Assembly: GCF_000067165.1 (NCBI RefSeq)
Contig: NC_010162.1
Location: 10,237,001 to 10,301,000, forward strand
Length of the DNA stretch: 64,000 nt
Origin: Sorangium cellulosum So ce56
GTDB taxonomy: Bacteria; Myxococcota_A; Polyangia; Polyangiales; Polyangiaceae
Reading direction: 5' to 3'
A model generated the notes under the pieces. That model saw only the letters and a program-made list of their open reading frames with translations. It had not been told where the DNA came from and did not search any database. The position numbers and the translations under genes were made by a program. Below, piece by piece: positions 27,146 through 36,593 of the stretch (its first letter is position 1; each line of letters starts with the position of its first letter).

Positions 27146-27382
27146 CCCCTGCGGGTCGAGGTGGTGCCGCCGTCGTCACACGACGCGAGGAATCGAGATC
27201 CCCTCTCGCTCCCGGACCTCGAGCGCGCGAGCGCTCTTCTCACACGCTCGCCACAGGACGCCCAAGATTTCGACAGATCCGCGCGCGGCGCATCCTGCTG
27301 CATTCCCCGGACGCGTTCCAAATTTCCACACAAAGAGACGTGCACGTACGATTTCGGAGCGCGCCGCGATCACGCCCCGTGA

Positions 27383-29131
27383 TCAGGCGGCGGTGCCCGC
27401 TGCGCTCCCTGGCTCCGCGTGCTCGGGCGTGGCCGCGTGCGGCGGAGCTGCCTGCTCCGCCGCGAGCGCCGCCTCGTCTTCCCGGGCGAGGAGCGCGTCC
27501 GTCTCGGCGAAGGCTGCCTCGCGTTGCGCGACGACGGCGGCGCAGCGCGCGCGGGCCGCGGAGAGCAGGCCGAGCCCGACGGCGACCCAGCCAGCTGCGG
27601 CCGTGTACCCGGCCGCGATGACAGACCCCGCATCGCCCTGATCGGCCCTGGAGAGCATCACGAACGCATAGAACGGCGACGGGGCCGCGACGAGGAGAGC
27701 GCTCTCGCTCGTGTCGAGCTCCGCGACGAGGCCGGCGATGGCGGCGACGATCCATGGGCCGACCGCGATCGTGAAGAGCAGCGTCAGGAGCAGCGCCCGC
27801 GCGACCAGGGGCGAGGCGATCCGCGCGCGAAGGAACGCGCCGAGCCCGACGAGGAACACGTAGACGGCGAGCGCGTAGACGGCGACGTGCTGGACCTGCT
27901 GCGCCTGGATCTGCGGCGTCGGGACGGGCGCGCCGAGGCTCAGCCGGTGCCCGACGACCCAGAGCGCGGCGATGGCGGGGACCCCCACCGCGAGGAGGAG
28001 GTACGCCGAGCGCATCACGCCGGGGCCGAAGAAGCGACGCAGCCGGCTGGCGCGGCTCCGAGCCCAGTGAACCTCGACGCGGCGCGATGGGCCGATCGGC
28101 TCTCCGGCGAAGAGGAACACGCAGAAGATCAGAAACGAGAGCGCCGCGCACACGCCCGCGACGATCGCGGGCAGGCGATCGGAGGCGTCCACCGAGAACG
28201 CCGGCACCGCGACGGCGGCGGTCGTCACGGGCGCGCAGACAGCGAACCACGTCTTCAGCCCGGAGGAGCGATCGTCGCTCTCGCTCGTGAGGTTCGCGAC
28301 GGTCACCTGGTACAGGAACCACGCGGGCATGCCGACCGCCGCGATCGGAAGGAGGATCAGGAAGAGCACGTAATCGAGGCCGAGCGGCGCGCGCTGGTAG
28401 GCGATCGGGAGCCAGATGGGCGGCCCCTCGGGGACCTCCGGCCAGGCCAGGTGGGCCGCGTACGAGAGCCCCGAGCCGCCCGCCGAGAACAGGCCGATCG
28501 ACAGCGGGAACGCGAGCAGCAGCGTGACGAGGATCGCCGCGCGCAGGCTCCCCATCTTCGAGCTGATCGCCAGGCCGAAGGCCACGCTGAGCAGCGCGAT
28601 CAAGAAGAGGAACAGGAAGGCGATCACCACCTCCATCGCGGTGATCCCGCCGAACAGGAACGGCAGCGCCCCGACCGGCGCGAGCATCACCACGTACATC
28701 GAGATCGCCGTGTAAGCCGCGAGGAACTTGCCTCGCGCGATCTCGCCGGGCGGGATGCCCGTCAGGAGCACCGCCTCCCAGGTGCGCCCCTCGCGCTCCG
28801 AAGCGATGCTGTTCGCGGCGACCGCCGGCCCGACCAGCGCCACCACGAAGTACGCGAGCGAGAAGAAGACCTGGAACAGGATCACGCCCGTCTTCGCAGG
28901 CGCGATTTCCTTCGCCGCGATGCCGCCGATGGCCGCCACGAGCAGCGCCATCAGCACGGCCAGCACCAGCAGGATGATCGGCGTGCGGGCGAGGCGCGCC
29001 GCCTGCTTGAGCTCCCGGATCCAGATCGGGTTCGGCTCGCGCAGGACGTGCCCCACGCGATGCCGCGCCCGATCGACGAGCCGCTGCGACGCCGGACCGG
29101 CGGGCGGCGATGTGCCAGTCTGCACGCTCAC
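27383..29131 (-). CDS. ABC-2 type transporter permease
   Basis: The protein has about 582 residues, taking the GTG at 29131 that overlaps the ATPase stop as GTGA. It has around twelve membrane segments. The first follows the cytoplasmic helix REPNPIWIRELKQAARLART, a start typical of ABC-2 permeases, and NSIASEREGRTWEAVLLTGI is the usual coupling segment. The C-terminal 50 residues are Ala/Glu-rich and soluble. It is the last gene of a four-gene unit with MoxR, a large membrane protein and the ABC ATPase. The substrate is unknown. Confidence 0.85.
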   Translation of the reverse strand: MSVQTGTSPPAGPASQRLVDRARHRVGHVLREPNPIWIRELKQAARLARTPIILLVLAVLMALLVAAIGGIAAKEIAPAKTGVILFQVFFSLAYFVVALVGPAVAANSIASEREGRTWEAVLLTGIPPGEIARGKFLAAYTAISMYVVMLAPVGALPFLFGGITAMEVVIAFLFLFLIALLSVAFGLAISSKMGSLRAAILVTLLLAFPLSIGLFSAGGSGLSYAAHLAWPEVPEGPPIWLPIAYQRAPLGLDYVLFLILLPIAAVGMPAWFLYQVTVANLTSESDDRSSGLKTWFAVCAPVTTAAVAVPAFSVDASDRLPAIVAGVCAALSFLIFCVFLFAGEPIGPSRRVEVHWARSRASRLRRFFGPGVMRSAYLLLAVGVPAIAALWVVGHRLSLGAPVPTPQIQAQQVQHVAVYALAVYVFLVGLGAFLRARIASPLVARALLLTLLFTIAVGPWIVAAIAGLVAELDTSESALLVAAPSPFYAFVMLSRADQGDAGSVIAAGYTAAAGWVAVGLGLLSAARARCAAVVAQREAAFAETDALLAREDEAALAAEQAAPPHAATPEHAEPGSAAGTAA

Positions 29132-30372
29132 TGCACCTCTCCTTGCGTGACCTCCAGGAAGATCCTCTCGAGCTCGTTGCGCTCCGGCTCGACGCCGATC
29201 ACACCGACGCCGCTGCGCACGAGGTGCTGCACGATCTCGGCGATCTTCACGTCGGTGCCCACGTAACCGACGTGCACGGCTCCGGCGACGATGTCGACGT
29301 CGGTGATCCCCGGCCCGCCCCTGACCAGGAAGGCCGCTGCCTCGGGATCGCCGAGGACCCGCACCTTGACCTTGCGCCGGGAGATCTGCGAGAGCGCCGG
29401 ATAGGCCGCCTGCCCCGCGCTCGCCGGCGCAGCGGCGTGCGGCGGGTGCTGGCCGTATCCGGGCGGCGGAGCGCCGGCCTGCGCGCGATCGACGGCGGCC
29501 GGATCCACCGGCGCGCCGTCGGGCGTGGCCGCCTCGGGTCCGTGCCGCGGCGGCGCGTGCCCGTGCGCCTGCGGCCCGTACGCGCCCGGCGCGGCGCCAT
29601 GGCGCGGCGGCGCGTGCCCGTGCGCCTGCGCCGCGCGCACCGCCTCGAGGCGCGCGGCGATCTCCCCGATCGGCCCAGCGACGACGAGACGGCCCTTCTC
29701 GAGGATGCCGATCGACGTGCACACGTCGGAGAGCTCCGTGAGGATGTGCGACGAGAGGAAGATCGTCTTCCCCAGGCTCCGGAGCTCGAGCAAGAGATCG
29801 CGGATCTCGATGCGCGCGCGCGGATCGAGATCGCTCGCCGGCTCGTCCAGGATGAGGACCTTGGGATCGTGCAGCAGGATCCTCCCGAGCTGGAGGCGCT
29901 GCTTCATCCCCTTCGACATCGTGGCGACGATCCGGTCCTGGATCTTGCCGAGGTCGGTCAGCTCCAGGACGGCGTCGACCACGTCGAGCGACGGAACCCG
30001 GAAGGCGTCCGCGAAGAACTCGAGGTACTCGCGCACCGTGATCCTGTCGTAGACGCCGGCGTGATCCGGCATGTACCCGATGCTTCGGCGGACAGCCGCG
30101 GGGTCGATCGTCACGTCGACGCCGTCGATCTCGACCCGCCCCGCCATGGGCTCGAGCAGGGTCGCCATGACCCGGATCGTCGTCGTCTTGCCCGCGCCGT
30201 TCGGCCCGATGAAGCCGAAGATCTCGCCGGGGCCCACGTCGAAGGTGACGTCCTTCAGCACGTCGAGCGCGCCGAAGCGGTGCGAGAGGTGCCGGACGCG
30301 GATCGTCGGCCGAGGCCGCTCGATCTGCGCCGCGGCCGGGGAGGGCGGAGCGCCGCCGAGCGCCGCGCTCAC
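29128..30372 (-). CDS. ABC transporter ATPase with His/Pro-rich linker
   Basis: The product has 414 residues from the GTG at 30372, which overlaps the upstream stop as GTGA. ATPase motifs are Walker A GPNGAGKTT (about residue 57), signature MSKGMKQRL, Walker B VLILDEPASDLD and the switch His in SSHILTEL. After about residue 235 comes an unusual 75-residue insert with QAHGHAPPRHG present twice. A C-terminal domain ending ERNELERIFLEVTQGEVQ follows, as in GldA- and NodI-like ATPases. The His-rich insert might bind metal or be a simple linker. Confidence 0.93.
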   Translation of the reverse strand: MSAALGGAPPSPAAAQIERPRPTIRVRHLSHRFGALDVLKDVTFDVGPGEIFGFIGPNGAGKTTTIRVMATLLEPMAGRVEIDGVDVTIDPAAVRRSIGYMPDHAGVYDRITVREYLEFFADAFRVPSLDVVDAVLELTDLGKIQDRIVATMSKGMKQRLQLGRILLHDPKVLILDEPASDLDPRARIEIRDLLLELRSLGKTIFLSSHILTELSDVCTSIGILEKGRLVVAGPIGEIAARLEAVRAAQAHGHAPPRHGAAPGAYGPQAHGHAPPRHGPEAATPDGAPVDPAAVDRAQAGAPPPGYGQHPPHAAAPASAGQAAYPALSQISRRKVKVRVLGDPEAAAFLVRGGPGITDVDIVAGAVHVGYVGTDVKIAEIVQHLVRSGVGVIGVEPERNELERIFLEVTQGEVQ

Positions 30373-32507
30373 GGCCGGCCTCCGTAGCCAACGACCCGCA
30401 CGAGCACGCGGTCGCTGTCGATCCGCAACCCGGAGTCGCTCGCGCGCCCCTCGCCGCCGTCGAGCTGGCCGAACAGCACGGGCACGCCGGCCGGGAACCA
30501 GTCGACCGATCCGCCGGCCGCCTCCTCGATGGCCAGCCACGCAGCGCCTAGCCCTGGCGCGTCGGGATCGAGGAGCGGAGCCAGCAGCCTCCCGCCGAGG
30601 TCGTGGACGTCCATGCCGCCGACCCGCCGCCCGAAGCCCGCGTGCGAGAGCCAGCCCTGCCCCTCGCTCCGCGCCGCGAGATCGACCCCCGCGCGCGACG
30701 AGACCCTCTCCCCGTCGCCGATGCGGGCGAAGTAGCGGGCCGCGCCCTCCGGTAGCCACAGGACGCCGCCCCGGAGGTCGCGGCCGCTCCGGTTGCTCAC
30801 CACGACGTCGCCGCTCGGATCGGCGACGATCGCAATGCCGTCCCCGAGCGACGCGGCCCCGTCCTCACGCACGATCACCGTCTGCCAGGGGAGCGCCGCG
30901 ACCTTCGTCAGCCGCGCCCCGTCGCGGTCCACGAGCAACCGGTCGCGCCGCTCCGAGAGCTCGGCGACCACGGCCGTGCTGATCACGCCGCTCGCGTCGG
31001 TCGTGCGGACCGTGAGCTCCTCCGCGCTGGCGACGAAGAAGCCCCGGAACCGGCGCACCGCCCCCTTCGTCATGCCGGCCCCCGCCTCGATCAGCGTGAG
31101 GTGGCGCGCCCGGCCGCGCACCCCCTTCGCGAGCAGGCCCACGCCGACGATCGCCGCGAACGTGACCGCAGAGAGCACCGGCAGGTGCCAGAGCGCGCGG
31201 AGCGGCCTCCCCTGCCGCGCGGCGCGCGAGAAATTGATCGGACCGGCGAGCACCGCGTAAATGCAGAGCAGCAGCGCGGAGACCCCGATCGCCCAGCGGG
31301 AGCTCTCGTTCGGATCGAGCTCCCGCCGCACCGGATCGAGGTCGACGCCCATCGCATCCTCCCCCGGGCGGAAGGCGACCGTGGAGCGACGGTCGTAGGC
31401 TCGGCGAGCGAGATCGGCCACCCGGATCTTCACCCACGGGTCGCTGGCCGCGGGCGAGCGCGTGGGGTCGAACGCGAGCAGGTGCACCTCGCCGAGGCCG
31501 TAGAACGCCGAGCTGCCATACGCGCTCCCGCGCAGGTTGCCGCCCGACCAGCCAGAGAGCGACTCGGCCACCGCGGGGGTCGCGCTCGGCGCGGGCAGGA
31601 GCACGTTGCCCTGCTTGCCAAAGCCGCCGGAGCCGCCGGGCGGCGCGATCTCCGCGAGGGTGGGCGGCGCGACGGCGGCCTTCGCGACCTCACCGCCGAC
31701 GAAGGCCGCGAGCGTCGGGTGCCGCAGATCCTCGGGGCGGGCGACGGACAGCGCCAGCGTGCCGCCGGAGAGGACGAAGCCGGCGAGCGCCTCGAGCTCG
31801 GAGCCGCCCAGCCTGGACAGCGTGTCGGTGCGCATGAGCACGGCGTCCGCCGCGTTGTACAGGGCCGCCCGGTCGGGCAGCAGCGGGTCGCCGGTCGCGC
31901 TGTCGAAGCGAGGTTGCCCGACCCACAGGACAGGGCTCGGCGTCCCCCCGGGCGCGCGGCTGGTCGATATGTACAGCGGCGCGATCGGCGCGTCGTGGAG
32001 GCCCCCGCGGAGCAGCGACCTCTCGCTGACGTCGAAGAGCACCACCGCGTGCTGCGAGGTCGACGAGAGCCCCTGCGACGACACCTGCGCTCCGCCCTCA
32101 TCGAGCGCCCGCACCTGCACGTCGCCGAAAGGCGACACGTGCACCGGCACGCGCACGTCGACCGACGCGCCAGCCCCGACCGCGTACGGCGCCGACGCGA
32201 CGAAGACGCGGTCATCGGAGTAGCGCTTCGACTCGACCTCGACCTCGCCCCTGGCCGCCCGGCCGCCGTTGTTCTGGATGCGCACGACGACCTGGTTCCA
32301 GCCCCAGGGCATCCCGCCGCTCGTCCCGAGCACGGGCGCCACGTCGACGACGAGCGCCGTCGCGGTCGACGGGGGCGGCGCCTGCCCGGACGCGGGCCCC
32401 GCCGAGAAGAGCGCCGCGAGCGACGCCGCCCCCGCGAGGCCCTTCGCGCCTCTCCTCAGCGACCCGCTCCGGATCGCCTGCCCCCGCGGCTCCTGCACGC
32501 GCCTCAT
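30369..32507 (-). CDS. Large membrane protein of the MoxR-ABC operon (GATase-1-like region)
   Basis: The 712-residue product has a signal sequence at about residues 20-43. Beta-rich extracytoplasmic modules follow at about 50-150 (GWNQVVVRIQNNGGRAARGE). A region at about 160-270 (LWVGQPRFDS, AADAVLMRTDTLSRLGGSEL, FVLSGGTLALSVARPED) resembles the class-I glutamine amidotransferase-like fold found in related operon proteins. Two membrane helices near 390-450 (WAIGVSALLLCIYAVLAGPI and LSAVTFAAIVGVGLLAKGV) and a C-terminal beta-rich part come next. It overlaps both neighbours by four bases. The role is unknown. Confidence 0.82.
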   Translation of the reverse strand: MRRVQEPRGQAIRSGSLRRGAKGLAGAASLAALFSAGPASGQAPPPSTATALVVDVAPVLGTSGGMPWGWNQVVVRIQNNGGRAARGEVEVESKRYSDDRVFVASAPYAVGAGASVDVRVPVHVSPFGDVQVRALDEGGAQVSSQGLSSTSQHAVVLFDVSERSLLRGGLHDAPIAPLYISTSRAPGGTPSPVLWVGQPRFDSATGDPLLPDRAALYNAADAVLMRTDTLSRLGGSELEALAGFVLSGGTLALSVARPEDLRHPTLAAFVGGEVAKAAVAPPTLAEIAPPGGSGGFGKQGNVLLPAPSATPAVAESLSGWSGGNLRGSAYGSSAFYGLGEVHLLAFDPTRSPAASDPWVKIRVADLARRAYDRRSTVAFRPGEDAMGVDLDPVRRELDPNESSRWAIGVSALLLCIYAVLAGPINFSRAARQGRPLRALWHLPVLSAVTFAAIVGVGLLAKGVRGRARHLTLIEAGAGMTKGAVRRFRGFFVASAEELTVRTTDASGVISTAVVAELSERRDRLLVDRDGARLTKVAALPWQTVIVREDGAASLGDGIAIVADPSGDVVVSNRSGRDLRGGVLWLPEGAARYFARIGDGERVSSRAGVDLAARSEGQGWLSHAGFGRRVGGMDVHDLGGRLLAPLLDPDAPGLGAAWLAIEEAAGGSVDWFPAGVPVLFGQLDGGEGRASDSGLRIDSDRVLVRVVGYGGRP

Positions 32508-33568
32508 CGCCGGATCGCCTGCGCCACGGGCTCGGGCCGCGCCTCGATCGCGGAGAGGAGCGCCGCGATCACCTGATCCGTCGTGATCCCCTCCGCCTCG
32601 CCCTCGAAGGACCGGATCATCCGGTGGCGGAGCACCGGCCTCGCGACCCGCTGCACGTCGGCGAAGGCGACGTGCGCCCTTCCCTGGAGCAGCGCCACGG
32701 CCTTCGCGGCCAGCACGAGCGACTGCGCGCCGCGCACGCCGGCGCCGAACCGGAGCGACCTCCGCACGATCTCGGGCGCCCCCTCGGCGGCCGGATCGCT
32801 CGCCCGAGTGAGCCGCGACGCGTACCGCATGACGGGCTCGGCGACCGCGATGTCGCGGCAGAGCGACCGCAGCGAGAGCACGTCGTCGCGGGTGAGCACC
32901 CGCGGCGGCGGCCCGCGATCGTGGCCCGTGGTCCGGGCGAGGATCTCGGTCATTTCATCCTCGGTCGGGCCCGGCACGAGCACCTTGAGCAAGAACCGAT
33001 CGAGCTGCGCCTCTGGCAGCGGGTAGGTCCCTTCCATCTCGATCGGGTTCTCGGTGGCCAGCACGAAGAACGGCTCCTCCATCGCGTACCGCGTGCCCGC
33101 GATGGTGCACGCGTGCTCCTGCATGGCCTCGAGCAGCGCGCTCTGCGTCTTCGGCGTCGCCCGGTTGATCTCGTCGGCCAGGATCACCTGCCCGAAGATC
33201 GGCCCCTTGTGCAGCGAGAAGTGGCGCGAGCCGTCCGCCGCCGCGACGAGCACGTTCGTGCCGGTCACGTCGCTCGGCATGAGATCCGGGGTGAACTGGA
33301 TGCGCGAGAACGCGAGATCCAGGCAGCCGGCGATGGTCCTGACGAGGAGCGTCTTGCCCAGCCCGGGCGCCCCCTCGAGGAGGACGTGCCCTCCCGCGAG
33401 GATCCCCCAGAGCGTCTGCTCGATGACGTCGTCCTGCCCGACCACGGCCTGCCCGATCGCCTCTCGCAGCCGCGCGCTCGTCCGCTGGGCGAGCTCGAGC
33501 CTCGCCTCGAAGGACGCAGGGGCCGTGCCCTGCCCGCCGTCAATACCCGCGCCTGATTCCGCCGCCAT
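32504..33568 (-). CDS. MoxR-family AAA+ ATPase
   Basis: The 354-residue protein starts at ATG 33568 with GAGGGCG upstream. It has Walker A LLEGAPGLGKTLLV at about residue 60, Walker B with sensor ILADEINRATPKTQSALLEA, and ATENPIEMEGTYPLPEAQLD with sensor 1 and the arginine-finger region. A C-terminal lid ending in FADVQRVARPVLRHRM completes it. MoxR ATPases act as chaperones that assemble or activate partner proteins, commonly with a vWA protein. Here the next gene is the large membrane protein and then ABC genes, with ATGA/GTGA overlaps throughout, so a joint function is likely. Confidence 0.93.
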   Translation of the reverse strand: MAAESGAGIDGGQGTAPASFEARLELAQRTSARLREAIGQAVVGQDDVIEQTLWGILAGGHVLLEGAPGLGKTLLVRTIAGCLDLAFSRIQFTPDLMPSDVTGTNVLVAAADGSRHFSLHKGPIFGQVILADEINRATPKTQSALLEAMQEHACTIAGTRYAMEEPFFVLATENPIEMEGTYPLPEAQLDRFLLKVLVPGPTEDEMTEILARTTGHDRGPPPRVLTRDDVLSLRSLCRDIAVAEPVMRYASRLTRASDPAAEGAPEIVRRSLRFGAGVRGAQSLVLAAKAVALLQGRAHVAFADVQRVARPVLRHRMIRSFEGEAEGITTDQVIAALLSAIEARPEPVAQAIRR

Positions 33569-33647
33569 CTGGTCGCCCTCGGCCGACGACGATAGCCGGC
33601 CACGCCCCGCGCGTCGATCGGACCTCGTCACATGCTATGTCTTGCGA

Positions 33648-34193
33648 ATGAGGATGCTTATGTTGAGCTGTCGCCGTGGGCTCGCTTCGCTCTGCCTTGC
33701 CGCGCGCAGCGGCGCGGCGCTCACCGTGGTGCTGTCGCTCGGCGCGAGCGCCTGCGCATCGGTCGTCGGTGAGCATGAGGTGGAGACCAAGTTCCTCGTG
33801 AAGCCCACCTCGCAGTCGACCTTCTCCGGATGGAGCGAGCTGTCCGTCTCGGAGGACCCGAACTCCGTCGACAGGGCCGAGCTCATGTACATCCGGCTGG
33901 AAGCACGCGACGACAACGTGCCGGACCTCACCTTCCTCAAGAGCGTCTCCGCCTCGGCCGTCGTCGACGGCAAGTCGACCGTCGTCGCCAAGAAGGCGCC
34001 GATGCCGCGCGGGGAGCGCATCGTCCCGCTCGATCGGGTCTATCACGACGACATCCGGCCCTTCTTCTACAAGGACGACGAGAGCGGCGATTACACGGTG
34101 CACGTCGACTGGGAAGGCAAGGTCGATCTGACGAAGACGATCCCGCCCGAAGGGGTGTGGATGAAGGTCCTCGTCGCCGTCCGCATCGAGTGA
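33648..34193 (+). CDS. Putative lipoprotein of unknown function
   Basis: The 181-residue protein starts with ATG at 33648. Its signal sequence ends in VVLSLGASACASV, a plausible lipobox with the Cys near residue 36. The mature part is mixed alpha/beta (VDRAELMYIRLEARDDNVPD, DYTVHVDWEGKVDLTKTIPP). It is convergent with cysK and divergent from the MoxR operon, so its promoter shares the roughly 80 bases upstream. The family is not recognised. It could be a periplasmic or outer-membrane component, perhaps linked to the neighbouring operon. Confidence 0.75.
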   Translation: MRMLMLSCRRGLASLCLAARSGAALTVVLSLGASACASVVGEHEVETKFLVKPTSQSTFSGWSELSVSEDPNSVDRAELMYIRLEARDDNVPDLTFLKSVSASAVVDGKSTVVAKKAPMPRGERIVPLDRVYHDDIRPFFYKDDESGDYTVHVDWEGKVDLTKTIPPEGVWMKVLVAVRIE

Positions 34194-34289
34194 TCGAGGC
34201 CGCGAGGCCGGCGGCGCCGCAGGCGCCCAGGAAGACGGAGCGCTTCTGCAGGGAAGGCGACCCGATGTGCGGCTGCCTTCCCTGGCGGG

Positions 34290-35246
34290 TCAGCGGGGCA
34301 CGGCCGCGCGAGCGCAGCCGACGAGCTCCTTGAAGAGCGGCGAGGTGACGTACCGCTCCCCGCCGTCGGGAAGGATCACCACGATCCTCTTTCCCTGCAT
34401 CTCGTCGCGCGCCGCGATCGACAGCGCCGCGGCCATCGCCGCGCCGCCGGAGATGCCGACGAGGATGCCCTCGGTCTTGGCGAGCCGGCGCGCGGCGTCG
34501 AACGACTCGTCCTCGGACACGGGCACCACCTCGTCGATGAGCTCGCGCCGGAGGATCTTCGGGACGAAGCCCGCGCCGATGCCCTGGATCAGGTGCGCGC
34601 CCACGCGGCCGCCGCTCAGCACGGCCGCGTTCCTGGGCTCGACCGCGATCATCTTCACGCCCGGCTTCTTCTGCTTGAGCACCTCGCCCACGCCGGTGAT
34701 CGTCCCGCCGGTCCCCACGCCGGCGATCACGACGTCGACCGTCCCGTCCGTGTCCTCCCAGATCTCGCGCGCGGTCGTCAGGCGGTGCGCGGCGGGGTTC
34801 GCCGGGTTCTCGAACTGCTGGAGCATCACCGCGCCGGGCGTCTCTTCCACGATCTGGCGCGCCCGCGCGACTGCCTGCACCATGAGCGACCCGGGCGTCA
34901 GCAGCACCTCGACCCCGAACGCCCGGAGCAGCGCGATCCTCTCCGGGCTCATCGACTCGGGCATCGTGAGGATCAGCCGGTAGCCCTTGGCCGCGGCGAT
35001 CATCGCCAGCGCGAGGCCCGTGTTGCCGCTCGTCGGCTCGACGAGGACGCTCCCGGTCTTCAGCTTGCCCTGCCGCTCCGCGTCCTCGACCATCGCGAGG
35101 CCGATGCGATCCTTGACGCTGCCGCCGGGGTTCCGGCTCTCGACCTTGCCGATCAGCTCGGCGCGCAGCCCCTTGCCCGCAGAGCTCAGGCGGACGAGGG
35201 GGGTGCGCCCGATCGTCGCCGCGATGTCGTCGAAGATTGAAGCCAC
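34290..35246 (-). CDS. cysK: Cysteine synthase (O-acetylserine sulfhydrylase)
   Basis: The 318-residue PLP enzyme condenses O-acetylserine and sulfide to cysteine. It has the lysine Schiff-base motif NPGGSVKDRIGLAM at about residue 40, TSGNTGLALAM that holds the substrate loop, the phosphate-binding GVGTGGTITGVGE at about 175, and GISGGAAMAAAL near the end. Length is normal. It lies 51 bases downstream of cysA on the same strand, so uptake of sulfate and cysteine synthesis may be expressed together. Confidence 0.95.
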   Translation of the reverse strand: MASIFDDIAATIGRTPLVRLSSAGKGLRAELIGKVESRNPGGSVKDRIGLAMVEDAERQGKLKTGSVLVEPTSGNTGLALAMIAAAKGYRLILTMPESMSPERIALLRAFGVEVLLTPGSLMVQAVARARQIVEETPGAVMLQQFENPANPAAHRLTTAREIWEDTDGTVDVVIAGVGTGGTITGVGEVLKQKKPGVKMIAVEPRNAAVLSGGRVGAHLIQGIGAGFVPKILRRELIDEVVPVSEDESFDAARRLAKTEGILVGISGGAAMAAALSIAARDEMQGKRIVVILPDGGERYVTSPLFKELVGCARAAVPR

Positions 35247-35297
35247 GTGCCGCCTCCCGTGATGGCCGTTGGCCAGACGGGAGCGCCGGCCAGCGGG

Positions 35298-36368
35298 CTA
35301 GATGGAGTAATCTTGCACGAAGATCTTGGCGTCTCGGAGATTTACCAGCACCCTGTCCCCCTCGGACAGGCCGAGCTCGGCGACGCGATCCTTGGTCAGC
35401 TCGACGGAGAGCGGCTGGCCATCGGAGAGGCGGAGCTCTGCCTTGACCATCCACCCGACCCGTGACAGCCGCTCGACGCGCGCGACGCTGGCGTCGTCGG
35501 CGGCGGGCGTCTTCGAGGAGTCGATCCGGGTGTGGACCTCGATGTCGTGCGGACGTACGAAGGCGTGCACGCTCGCGCCGTCGCCGGTCCCGGGGGGGGC
35601 GTGCACCGCGAGGGTACCGAGCGCCGCTTGGCCGTCGCGCACCTCCCCCTTGAGCACGTTGATCGACCCGACGAAGCTCGCGACGAACTCGGTCGCCGGC
35701 CGGTCGTAGATCTCCTCCGGGGTGCCGATCTGCTCGACCCGCCCCTTGTGCAGCACGATGACCCGATCGGCGAGGTCCATCGCCTCTTCCTGGTCGTGGG
35801 TCACGAAGACGCTCGTGATCCCTCGCTCCTTGTGGAGCCTCCGGATCCACTCGCGCAGCTCGAGGCGGACCTTGGCGTCGAGCGCCCCGAACGGCTCGTC
35901 GAGCAGGAGCAGCGACGAGCCTGGCGCGAGCGCGCGCGCCAGCGCGACGCGCTGCCGCTGGCCGCCGGACAGCTCGTGCGGGAACCTGCCGCCGAGCCCG
36001 TCGAGCTGCACGAGGCTGAGGAGCTCGTCGACGGTGGTCGCGATCTCCTTCCGTGGCCGCTTCCGGATGCTGAGGCCGAAGCCGATGTTGTCGCGCACGC
36101 TCATGTGCCTGAACAGCGCGTAGTTCTGGAAGACGAAGCCGATGTTCCGGTCCTGGACGCGGGTGGTGGTCGCGTTCTTGCCGTTCAGGATGACCTCGCC
36201 GGAGTCGGGGCTCTCGAGCCCGGCGATGATGCGCAGGACGGTGCTCTTGCCACCTCCGCTCGGCCCGAGGAGCGCGACCAGCGCGCCGCTCTCGATCTCG
36301 AACGAGACGTCATCGACCACCTTGTTCGGACCGAACCGCTTCGTGAGCCGCTCGACAACAATTCCCAT
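35298..36368 (-). CDS. cysA: Sulfate/thiosulfate ABC transporter ATP-binding protein
   Basis: The 356-residue protein shows Walker A GPSGGGKST, the Q-loop in FVFQNYALFRHM, signature LSGGQRQRVALARAL, Walker B LLLDEPFGALD and the switch His in FVTHDQEEA. A C-terminal TOBE-like regulatory region (about residues 240-350) follows. This overall match is to CysA of sulfate importers. The ATG at 36368 (MGIVVERLTKRFG) was chosen over an in-frame TTG six bases earlier. The permeases cysT and cysW and a sulfate-binding protein are absent from this window. Upstream is repeat array D. Confidence 0.9.
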   Translation of the reverse strand: MGIVVERLTKRFGPNKVVDDVSFEIESGALVALLGPSGGGKSTVLRIIAGLESPDSGEVILNGKNATTTRVQDRNIGFVFQNYALFRHMSVRDNIGFGLSIRKRPRKEIATTVDELLSLVQLDGLGGRFPHELSGGQRQRVALARALAPGSSLLLLDEPFGALDAKVRLELREWIRRLHKERGITSVFVTHDQEEAMDLADRVIVLHKGRVEQIGTPEEIYDRPATEFVASFVGSINVLKGEVRDGQAALGTLAVHAPPGTGDGASVHAFVRPHDIEVHTRIDSSKTPAADDASVARVERLSRVGWMVKAELRLSDGQPLSVELTKDRVAELGLSEGDRVLVNLRDAKIFVQDYSI

Positions 36369-36593
36369 AAGCAACAGCTAGCCTTCCGACCCCGTCTCGA
36401 TCGCTCCTCGGGCAGAAAAAGCGAGGGGCCCGAGCGCGCACCAGCGTCGCCTGCCGGTCGGGTAGGCGCAACCAGATTCAGAAATACACATCGGAAAGGT
36501 GGGCGTATTTGCAAGAACGGGGGCGTGCTGATGCGAGAAGGCTGACAGAGGGCAGGGAGCGCGGAGCCGGTGCTCAGGCTGCCCCCCTCCCGG

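Noticed and set aside
27383..30391. A 1002-residue fusion protein covering the ABC permease and ATPase region
   Set aside because: The first 400 or so residues are an Arg-rich shadow of the ATPase gene in another frame; the permease starts at the GTGA overlap near 29131.
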